DNA of 16,904 nucleotides from JBHHXR01 sp046757205 (GTDB lineage Bacteria > Pseudomonadota > Alphaproteobacteria > Rhodobacterales > Rhodobacteraceae): contig JBHHXR010000047.1 in the NCBI GenBank assembly GCA_046757205.1, positions 1 to 16,904 on the forward strand, written 5' to 3'. The notes beneath the pieces were generated by a model. The model made no database searches. It was not told the origin of the DNA and saw only the letters and a list, made by a program, of their open reading frames with translations. This document shows, one piece after another, positions 1 through 6,034 of the stretch. Position numbers and translations under genes: made by a program. Within the stretch, counting starts at the first letter, position 1. Each line of letters starts with the position of its first letter.

Positions 1-165
1 AGGCCGGTGGCGCGCACCAGGCCGACGAGGATGTCGAAGACCTTGGCCGAGGTCTCCGGGTCGAGGTTGCCCGTGGGCTCGTCGGCCAGGAGGATCGAAG
101 ATTCGTTGGCCACCGCACGGCAGAAAGTCACACGCTGCTGCTCGCCACCGGAAGGCTCCAACGCC
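1..165 (-). pseudogene. lolD fragment (partial duplicate, open at left edge)
   Basis: This is a second copy of the middle of lolD, in the same orientation as the intact gene at 806-1498. Bases 1-98 match 906-1003 exactly. From base 99 similarity drops abruptly and stops near 165. The minus-strand reading covers LolD residues of about 146-198: the ABC signature region, Walker B (ILLADEPTGNLDP) and the following helix. In the diverged part the signature reads PSGGEQ instead of LSGGEQ, with further changes (VTFCRAVANES against VAFCRALANRP). No Walker A is present, so it cannot encode a working ATPase. It continues beyond the left edge, so the 3' part may be longer. It could be the displaced 3' end of lolD after an insertion, or the end of an assembly contig lying in a repeat. 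Confidence 0.85.
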
Positions 166-257
166 GAATATACGCTTTTTTGTCCGTGGCTGGGGGCAGG
201 CGAGAATCTGAACGCGCTACAAGTTTCCAAATCTCGGGCGCAATCCCGTAAGGCTAT

Positions 258-683
258 TCAGGAATCTGGCTTAGGTGGCCAACTCAAATTGAGTTTCACA
301 CCAAAGTATCCGACATCATCGCCGCCTCGGTCCCAACCGCCAACAATTTTGGCACCACACTTTGCCCTACGACCGTTGAAACCGAGCCTCGTCATTGCCT
401 TATTAAATTCCTTCGCTCTTTCTCTCGCTAAGTATCCGACGGTCTTTCTATCTATCTCCACGCACACTGCATTATTGTCGTATCGGTTTTGGGGCTCTTG
501 AATTAGCATAGCGTCGCAAAAATGTTTAACGCCTTCTTCAGTCCTTCCACCGGATATCTTAGACAATGCACTCTGATATTTTGCCTCTCCGACTATTTCG
601 AAAGTAAAACCCCTGCCACGCTTCATTTCCAATTGTGTGGAGTTTTCAGAAGATTTCTTGCCACGTTTTAAGAAACCAAACAT
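258..683 (-). CDS. Small stand-alone HIRAN-domain protein
   Basis: A 141-residue soluble protein with a lysine-rich N-terminus (MFGFLKRGKK) and one HIRAN domain at about residues 25-135. Visible HIRAN hallmarks are FEIVGEAKYQ (28-37), EPQNRYDNNAVCV (63-75), VGYLARERA (82-90) and a C-terminal GG...FGVKL strand. HIRAN domains are known as DNA-binding modules; in the eukaryotic helicase HLTF the domain grips 3' ends of single-stranded DNA. Bacterial stand-alone forms are mostly uncharacterised, so a role in DNA repair, mobile elements or defence is inference. The frame stays open upstream to 758. I chose the ATG at 683 because GGAG lies 6 bases before it and an extended -10 box at 714-719 would start transcription inside the longer frame. 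The gene sits alone in lower-GC DNA (about 45-50% by eye) between the lolD fragment and intact lolD, suggesting it was acquired. Confidence 0.8.
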   Translation of the reverse strand: MFGFLKRGKKSSENSTQLEMKRGRGFTFEIVGEAKYQSALSKISGGRTEEGVKHFCDAMLIQEPQNRYDNNAVCVEIDRKTVGYLARERAKEFNKAMTRLGFNGRRAKCGAKIVGGWDRGGDDVGYFGVKLNLSWPPKPDS

Positions 684-713
684 GCCAGTCTCCGTAAGTC
701 CCAAGCAGCCCGA

Positions 714-722
714 ATAATAGCA
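714..722 (-). promoter_or_regulatory. Extended -10 promoter of the HIRAN gene
   Basis: The minus strand reads TGCTATTAT, a TGn extended -10 followed by a near-consensus -10 hexamer. It lies about 30 bases upstream of the ATG at 683 and leaves room for a short leader carrying the GGAG ribosome site (690-693). No good -35 box is seen at 16-18 bases, as is common for extended -10 promoters. The AT-rich box stands out in this GC-rich genome and suggests the island gene brings its own promoter. Confidence 0.5.
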
Positions 723-805
723 AGCGTAACGCCGGCAATCCACCTTGCGTTTAGACACTGCAAGAAACTGCTCGCGATGCGAAACTTTCCAACCCGGCTG
801 TCGGA

Positions 806-1498
806 CTACTCCCCTCCCGCGTCCACCAACCGCCCGGCCTCCAGCCGTACCACCCTGTCCATCCGCCCGGCCAAATCGAGGTTGTGGGTGGCCACCAGCG
901 CCGCCAGGCCGGTGGCGCGCACCAGGCCGACGAGGATGTCGAAGACCTTGGCCGAGGTCTCCGGGTCGAGGTTGCCCGTGGGCTCGTCGGCCAGGAGGAT
1001 CGAGGGCCGGTTGGCCAGCGCCCGGCAGAAGGCGACGCGCTGCTGCTCGCCGCCGGAAAGCTCCGCCGGGCGGTGGTCCTCGCGGTTCGACAGGCCCACC
1101 TTTTCCAACAGGCCGGACCCGTGCGCGCGGGCCGCGGCCACGGATACGCCGGCGGCGCGCTGCGGCAGCACGATGTTTTCCAGCGCCGAGAACTCCGGCA
1201 GCAGGTGGTGGAACTGGTAGATGAAACCGATGCGTTCCCGCCGCAGCCGCGTGCGGGCGCGATCGGACATGCCGCCGGCGTCGGTCCCGTCGATGCGCAC
1301 CGTCCCGCCGGTCGCCGTGTCGAGCAGCCCGGCGACATGCAGAAGCGTCGATTTGCCGGCGCCCGACGGCGCCACCAGCCCGACGATCTCGCCCGGCACC
1401 AGCGCCAGCGAGGCGCCGTCGAGCACGTTCACCTCGTTCGCCCGGCCCGGGTTGTAGGCCTTGGCGATACCCGCAAGCTCCAGCACCGGACTATTCAT
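806..1498 (-). CDS. lolD: Lipoprotein-releasing system ATP-binding protein LolD
   Basis: A 230-residue ABC ATPase that powers LolC/E-type permeases, which pull mature lipoproteins out of the inner membrane and pass them to the chaperone LolA. All ATPase motifs are intact: Walker A APSGAGKST (43-51), Q-loop Q95, signature LSGGEQ (147-152), Walker B ILLADE (167-172) and switch histidine H205. The length is normal for LolD. The ATG at 1498 overlaps the end of lolC by 8 bases, so the two are translationally coupled. In many alphaproteobacteria dnaE follows lolD. Here the DNA behind the stop codon is a HIRAN-gene island and a repeated piece of this same gene. LolD and the MacB-type ATPases are close relatives; the adjacent lolC settles the assignment. 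Confidence 0.96.
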   Translation of the reverse strand: MNSPVLELAGIAKAYNPGRANEVNVLDGASLALVPGEIVGLVAPSGAGKSTLLHVAGLLDTATGGTVRIDGTDAGGMSDRARTRLRRERIGFIYQFHHLLPEFSALENIVLPQRAAGVSVAAARAHGSGLLEKVGLSNREDHRPAELSGGEQQRVAFCRALANRPSILLADEPTGNLDPETSAKVFDILVGLVRATGLAALVATHNLDLAGRMDRVVRLEAGRLVDAGGE

Positions 1499-2792
1499 AG
1501 CGCAGCGCCTCCACCGGGTTCAGCCGCGCCGCGTTGCGCGCCGGCAGCAGCGTGATGACCAGCGACAGGCCGATCCCCATGACCATCGCCGCCGTCAGAT
1601 CCTGCCAGCGCAGGCGGGCCGGTATCTCGGTCAGGTAGCGGATCGACGGGTCCCACACATGGCCGCCGATCACCCATTCGACGACCGCCTGGATGTCCTG
1701 GATGTAGATCACGAAGAGACAGCCGAGGATCACACCCAGCACCGTGCCGATGATGCCGATCAGCGAACCGCAGATGAAGAACACCCGCATGACCGAGCCC
1801 TGGGTCAGCCCCATGGTGCGCAGGATGCCGATGTCGCGGCCCTTGTTCTTCACCAGCATCACCAGCCCGGAGATGATGTTCAGCGCGGCGATGACGACGA
1901 CCAGCGACAGGATGATGAACATCACCCTCCGTTCGGTATCGAGCGCCTTGAGAAAGGCGCCCGAGGCGTCTTTCCAGGTCCAGATCGCGGTGTCGGATCC
2001 AAGGGTGCTCAGCAAGGCGGGGCGCACCAGGTCGACCTCCTGCGGATTGTCCACCAGCACTTCGATCTCGTCGGCGGTGCCTTCGCGGTTGAAGTAGCTC
2101 TGCGCCTCTGAAAAGGGCATATAAAGGCGCGTGCGGTCGACGTCGAAGCGCCCGACCCGGAAGATATAGACGACCTCGTAGCTGACGATGCGCGGGCTGG
2201 TGCCGCCGAACGGCGTCGGCACGCCGTCGGGCGAGATCAGCGTGATCGGGTCGCCGACGCCGAGCCCAAGCTCGCGCGCCACGCCCTCGCCGATCGCGAC
2301 GCCCTCCTCCAGGCGCGACAATTCGCCCTGCGCCCGCTCGGGATTGGCGATCAGCGGCAGCGAACGGACGTCGTCGAGCCGCTCGCCGAAGACCTCGACC
2401 CCGGCGTTGCGGCCGTTTGCCGTCGCCATCACCTGGCCGTGGATGATCGGCGCGGCGCGGGCGACGCCCGAAATGCCCGCGACCTTTCTCGCCAGCGCGT
2501 CGTAATCCTCGATCGCCCGGCTGCGCTGGCCGAACTCGTTGGTGCGGTAGGCCGAATACACCGTCACATGGGCGTTGGCGCCGAGGATGCGGTCGGTGAA
2601 TTCCTCGCGGAAGCCGATCATCACCGCCTGCACCACGATCAGCGTGGCGACCCCCAGCATGACGCCGATGAGCGCGTACCAGGCGATTACCGAGATGCCG
2701 CCGTCGCGGCGGCGCGCCCGCAGGTAGCGCCAGGCGATGGCCCATTCGAACCCGGCGAAGGGCGGCGTTCCGTTGGTTGCGGCTCTGGCCAT
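1491..2792 (-). CDS. lolC: Lipoprotein-releasing system permease LolC/LolE family
   Basis: A 433-residue inner-membrane subunit of the lipoprotein-release ABC transporter. The layout is typical of LolC/LolE/LolF: a short cytoplasmic N-terminus, one membrane helix (about 32-60), a large periplasmic MacB-like domain of about 220 residues, then three helices (around 288-314, 330-362 and 399-417) and the FtsX-family tail ending in ARLNPVEALRYE. Only one permease gene is present, so the active complex may use two copies of it, as proposed for LolF-type systems, unless a partner lies elsewhere. It starts 32 bases after proS, with a GGAAAG-like ribosome site, and overlaps lolD by 8 bases. LolC, LolE and LolF cannot be separated by eye, so the symbol is a family-level choice. 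Confidence 0.93.
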   Translation of the reverse strand: MARAATNGTPPFAGFEWAIAWRYLRARRRDGGISVIAWYALIGVMLGVATLIVVQAVMIGFREEFTDRILGANAHVTVYSAYRTNEFGQRSRAIEDYDALARKVAGISGVARAAPIIHGQVMATANGRNAGVEVFGERLDDVRSLPLIANPERAQGELSRLEEGVAIGEGVARELGLGVGDPITLISPDGVPTPFGGTSPRIVSYEVVYIFRVGRFDVDRTRLYMPFSEAQSYFNREGTADEIEVLVDNPQEVDLVRPALLSTLGSDTAIWTWKDASGAFLKALDTERRVMFIILSLVVVIAALNIISGLVMLVKNKGRDIGILRTMGLTQGSVMRVFFICGSLIGIIGTVLGVILGCLFVIYIQDIQAVVEWVIGGHVWDPSIRYLTEIPARLRWQDLTAAMVMGIGLSLVITLLPARNAARLNPVEALRYE

Positions 2793-2824
2793 GCTTCACT
2801 TTCCGGGGCTGGCGACCGAAGCGC

Positions 2825-4165
2825 TCAAAGCCCTGCGTAAATCTCGGCGCAGCGCGCCATTGCGGCCTCGGGCGGCATTTCCCGGCTCTCGCCGGTGCGC
2901 CGCGACGTCAGTTCCACGACACCGGCCTTCAGCCCACGCGGCCCGACGGTGATGCGCCACGGCAAACCTATCAGGTCCATGGTGGCGAACTTTGCCCCGG
3001 CGCGTTCCTCGCGGTCGTCGTAGAGCACGTCGAGGCCGCGACCGCGCAGGCCGGAAAACAGCGCCTCGCAGGCCGCGTCCGCCTCGCCGTCGCCCTGCCT
3101 CAGGTTCACCAGCGCGACCTGGAACGGCGTCACGCTCTCCGGCCAGATGATTCCCCTGTCATCGTGATTGGCCTCGATCAGCGCACCGACCAGCCGCGAA
3201 ACGCCGATGCCGTGGCTGCCCATCTCCACCGGCCTGCGCGAACCGTCCTGAAGCACCACTTCGGCGCCCATCGCCTCGGAATACTTGGTGCCGAAATAGA
3301 AGATCTGACCGACCTCGATGCCGCGGGCGGAGCGGCGGCGGTCCCTGGGAACCTGCGCTTCGAAGACCCCTTCGTCATGCGTCTCGTTCGTGCGTGCATA
3401 GGGCGTGGTGAACTCGTCGCAGATCGCCTGGCACTGGGCACGGTCGTCGTAATCGACCTCGCGCGCGCCGAGGTGCAGGTCGGTGACCGCCCGGTCGTAG
3501 AACACCTCGCTCTCGCCGGTGTCGGCGAGCACCAGGAACTCGTGGCTGTAGTCGCCGCCGATGGGGCCGGTATCGGCGCGCATCGGGATCGCCTGCAGAC
3601 CCATGCGCTCGTAGGTGCGCAGGTAGCTGACCATGTGGCGGTTGTAGGCGTGGATCGCCGAGGCCTCGTCGACGTCGAAGGAATAGCCGTCCTTCATGAA
3701 GAACTCGCGGCCGCGCATCACCCCGAATCGGGGGCGGATCTCGTCACGGAATTTCCACTGGATGTGATAGAGCGTCTTCGGCAGTTCCTTGTAGGACGTG
3801 ATGGCGCTGCGGAAGATGTCGGTTATCAGTTCCTCGTTCGTCGGACCGTACAGAAGGTCGCGGCCATGCCGGTCGGTGATCCGCAGCATCTCGCGGCCGT
3901 AGTCGTCGTAGCGCCCGCTCTCGCGCCACAGGTCGGCCGACTGCAGCGTCGGCATCAGCATCGGGATGTGGCCGGCGCGGATCTGCTCTTCATGCACAAT
4001 ATCCTCAAGCCGCCGCAACACCTTGAATCCCAAGGGCAGCCACGAATAGATGCCCGCCGCCGCCTGGCGGATCATGCCGGCCCTGAGCATCAGCCGGTGC
4101 GACGCGATCTGGGCTTCGGAGGGGGTCTCTTTCAGGACCGGAAGGAAGTAGCGGGACAGGCGCAT
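2825..4165 (-). CDS. proS: Prolyl-tRNA synthetase (short alphaproteobacterial type)
   Basis: A 446-residue class II aminoacyl-tRNA synthetase that charges tRNA-Pro in the cytoplasm. The class II motifs are clear: motif 2 at 139-164 (FRDEIRPRFGVMRGREFF and the following MKDGYSFD) and motif 3 at 316-331 (GSHGIGVSRLVGALIE), with the TNEELIT segment at 109-115 and a C-terminal anticodon-binding domain from about residue 350. It lacks the large editing (INS) domain that makes the E. coli enzyme about 570 residues. That is normal for alphaproteobacterial ProRS, which are about 440 residues. The ATG at 4165 has an AAGAG-type ribosome site. It is the first gene of proS-lolC-lolD, a conserved alphaproteobacterial grouping. 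Confidence 0.96.
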   Translation of the reverse strand: MRLSRYFLPVLKETPSEAQIASHRLMLRAGMIRQAAAGIYSWLPLGFKVLRRLEDIVHEEQIRAGHIPMLMPTLQSADLWRESGRYDDYGREMLRITDRHGRDLLYGPTNEELITDIFRSAITSYKELPKTLYHIQWKFRDEIRPRFGVMRGREFFMKDGYSFDVDEASAIHAYNRHMVSYLRTYERMGLQAIPMRADTGPIGGDYSHEFLVLADTGESEVFYDRAVTDLHLGAREVDYDDRAQCQAICDEFTTPYARTNETHDEGVFEAQVPRDRRRSARGIEVGQIFYFGTKYSEAMGAEVVLQDGSRRPVEMGSHGIGVSRLVGALIEANHDDRGIIWPESVTPFQVALVNLRQGDGEADAACEALFSGLRGRGLDVLYDDREERAGAKFATMDLIGLPWRITVGPRGLKAGVVELTSRRTGESREMPPEAAMARCAEIYAGL

Positions 4166-4187
4166 TCTTGCTCTTTCGCATGGACAA

Positions 4188-4231
4188 ATCAGGCAATCCA
4201 GCCGGGTTTAGGTCAAGCCTCGGTCCGAGGC
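4188..4231 (-). promoter_or_regulatory. Candidate proS promoter with upstream palindrome
   Basis: On the minus strand TTGACC (4211-4216) is followed 17 bases later by CCTGAT (4188-4193), a good -35 with a weak -10. Directly upstream of the -35 lies a perfect 7+1+7 palindrome, GCCTCGG-T-CCGAGGC, at 4217-4231. It could be a regulator site for the proS-lolC-lolD operon. No specific regulator is recognised. Confidence 0.3.
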
Positions 4232-4300
4232 AATGGCGCCCAAGCGGGGCGGGACAATTTGATGTTTGCATCGCGGGTGGTTTTTTGCTTATACAGATGG

Positions 4301-4432
4301 CGAACTGCGACGGACGGTCGCGCCTGTTGACAGGTGGGGATCACGAAAAGAAGCGCGGTGAAAAAAGGGCTCGGAGTTGACGGCTCAAGTCCAGGGGAAT
4401 GGAAAGCGGTCCGCTTTGCGGGCCGTTTTTTT
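4301..4432 (+). ncRNA. Candidate plus-strand small RNA upstream of proS
   Basis: The region between proS and ppx carries a plausible plus-strand promoter, TTGCAT (4266-4271), a 17-base spacer and TTATAC (4289-4294), and ends in a clear plus-strand terminator (4407-4432). A transcript of about 130 bases would start near 4301. It contains a 5-bp hairpin GCGAC/GTCGC (4307-4321) and a purine-rich stretch around 4341-4370. Both neighbouring genes read the other way, so the terminator has no annotated plus-strand gene to serve. I do not recognise an RNA family and see no convincing short reading frame. The alternative is that the hairpin serves as a bidirectional terminator for ppx. Confidence 0.35.
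4407..4432 (+). terminator. Rho-independent terminator (plus orientation)
   Basis: CGGTCCGC (4407-4414), loop TTT, and GCGGGCCG (4418-4425) pair over 8 positions with one G-U, followed by seven T residues (4426-4432). It has the textbook form of an intrinsic terminator for plus-strand transcription. It sits one base beyond the minus-strand stop of ppx (4434). Read from ppx, the hairpin is preceded by an A-tract and followed by CTTTCC, so it may also stop ppx transcripts, less efficiently. Confidence 0.75.
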
Positions 4433-4433
4433 G

Positions 4434-5972
4434 TCACCGGTCGGGACGACCCTCTTCCAGCACCATGCGCGGCGCCAGTTTCAGATTGGCGGCCAGCGAG
4501 GCCAGCCGGCGCTCCACCACCTCGCCGGCCAGTTCCACCGCCGGGCCGCACAGCGTCAGCACCAGCTCCGCGCCGCGTTTTTCCAGTGTGGTATCCCGGA
4601 GCGACCGGCCGACCGCGCCCGACAGCATGGCGCCGAGCCGCATCGCCTTGCCCAAGGTTTCGGCCTCTCTGAACCGCTCGGGCGGCAGCAGCTCCTTCAG
4701 AACCCCGGCAACCCCGGCGTGGTCGCCGTTCTTGTAGCGTTTCAGGATGGCGACGCCGAGGAAGACCCGCCCCAGATGGTCGACGCCCGAAACGTTGGCG
4801 CGGGTGACGGACTCGAAACACATCTCGGCGCGGTAATCGGGATGGGTGCGCCAGGTGATGTCGTGCAGCCGGCAGGCGGCGAGGATCAGCCGCATCTCCT
4901 CGTCGGGTTCGTCGCGGTAGATCGGCAGCAGCCAGTTGTAGAGCGCGTCGCCGAAGCCGGGAAACCGGGCATAGGCTTCCTCCATGTGGCGGGCGGCTTC
5001 CAGCAGCGGGTCGCGCGCGCGCAGGTCAGGCGGCATTTTCTCGTACAACAGCCCCTCGCGGATACCGTAGCTGGAAACCGATATGTGCGCCGGCTCGAAA
5101 TACCGCACCAGCGCCGCCAGCACCGGAGCGGCGGCCGGAACCAGCGACAGCCGGGCCATCGAGGTATCGGTACGGGCCGACAGGTCCTCGCCGGTTTGTC
5201 CCGCAATCCAGTCGATGGTTTCCAGAATGTCCGATGCGGGCATCTCGTACTCGTGCAGGACCTTGAGCGGGTAGCGCCGCCGCTCCATGTCGAGCCGCGC
5301 GATGGCGCGCCACGAGCCGCCGACCAGGAACAGCCGGTTGACCGGCCCCGAAAAACGCCCGCGCAACTTCGCGATGGTTCGCCCGATGAACTCGTTTCTC
5401 CCGGCTTCGCCGCCATGCAGGTCGCTCAGTGTCAGCGGGCCGAGCGGCGATGTCGCGCGGTCGCCGATCCGGCCTTCGTCGAGCCGGGCGAGCTCCATCG
5501 ACGAGCCGCCCATGTCCGACACGATGCCGTTGGCGTGCGGCCAGCCGAGCAGGACGCCCTGGGCCGATAGCCGCGCCTCCTCCTCGCCGGAGGCGACGGT
5601 CAGCTCCAGCCCCGTTTCCCGCCCGACCTCGGCGCAGAACTCCGCGCCGTCGGCGGCTTCGCGTACCGCGGCGGTGGCAACCCCGGTCAGCCCGCCGAGT
5701 TTCATGCGGCCCGCCAGCGCGACGAACCGGTGCAGCGCCGCCAACGCCCGGCGGCGGCCGTCGGGGTTGAGGCAGCCGGTCTCCCGCAGGCCGGCGCCAA
5801 GACCGCACAGAACCTTCTCGTTGTAGAAATAGGCGGGCGCGCGCGCCACACCGTCAAAAACCACCAGCCGCACCGAGTTGGAGCCGACATCGACGACCCC
5901 GTAGCGCGCCATCGGCGAAAGCGGTTCGGTTGCCTCGCGGGCCTGGCCCGGGGCGCTGGCCGCAGCGATCAT
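4434..5972 (-). CDS. ppx: Exopolyphosphatase, Ppx/GppA family
   Basis: A 512-residue member of the ASKHA phosphatase fold that removes terminal phosphates from inorganic polyphosphate, and may also act on pppGpp. Visible are phosphate-binding loop 1 VVDVGSNSVRLVV (26-38), the likely catalytic glutamate in AVREA (E105), the SGEEEARLSAQG segment (128-139), loop 2 SDMGGSSMEL (152-161), and SYGIREGLL in the second domain. A helical C-terminal domain of HD type follows, with LHDITW. The frame opens further upstream, with a TTG at 6038 overlapping the ppk stop by 4 bases. I prefer the ATG at 5972 because it leaves about 26 residues before loop 1, as in rhizobial Ppx; the TTG start, coupled to ppk, would give 534 residues. 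It is the last gene of the hdaA-ppk-ppx group and is the breakdown partner of Ppk. Confidence 0.92.
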   Translation of the reverse strand: MIAAASAPGQAREATEPLSPMARYGVVDVGSNSVRLVVFDGVARAPAYFYNEKVLCGLGAGLRETGCLNPDGRRRALAALHRFVALAGRMKLGGLTGVATAAVREAADGAEFCAEVGRETGLELTVASGEEEARLSAQGVLLGWPHANGIVSDMGGSSMELARLDEGRIGDRATSPLGPLTLSDLHGGEAGRNEFIGRTIAKLRGRFSGPVNRLFLVGGSWRAIARLDMERRRYPLKVLHEYEMPASDILETIDWIAGQTGEDLSARTDTSMARLSLVPAAAPVLAALVRYFEPAHISVSSYGIREGLLYEKMPPDLRARDPLLEAARHMEEAYARFPGFGDALYNWLLPIYRDEPDEEMRLILAACRLHDITWRTHPDYRAEMCFESVTRANVSGVDHLGRVFLGVAILKRYKNGDHAGVAGVLKELLPPERFREAETLGKAMRLGAMLSGAVGRSLRDTTLEKRGAELVLTLCGPAVELAGEVVERRLASLAANLKLAPRMVLEEGRPDR

Positions 5973-6034
5973 CGGGCCGGGCTTCGGGGGCGGTCGGTCA
6001 TGGCCGGCAGCATTGCCCGCCAAGGCGGGCCGCG

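Noticed and set aside
684..758. Longer N-terminus for the HIRAN protein starting at 758
   Set aside because: It would read through the extended -10 box and the GGAG site of the ATG at 683, and the added residues show no HIRAN similarity.
2777..4330. Long open frame on the plus strand opposite proS
   Set aside because: It is antisense to the clearly identified proS, has low-complexity composition typical of GC-rich shadow frames and no recognisable domain. The same holds for long plus-strand frames opposite ppx, ppk and the AI-2E gene.
4375..4400. Sequence resembling a tRNA T-arm (GGCTCAAGTCC) before the terminator at 4407
   Set aside because: The stem bases do not pair, the TTC of the T-loop is missing, and no acceptor or anticodon arm can be drawn upstream.
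6018..6031. CCCGCC-TT-GGCGGG palindrome between ppk and the ppx start region as an intergenic terminator
   Set aside because: No T-tract on the minus strand and a 2-base loop; it lies in or just before the ppx N-terminus in a tightly packed operon.
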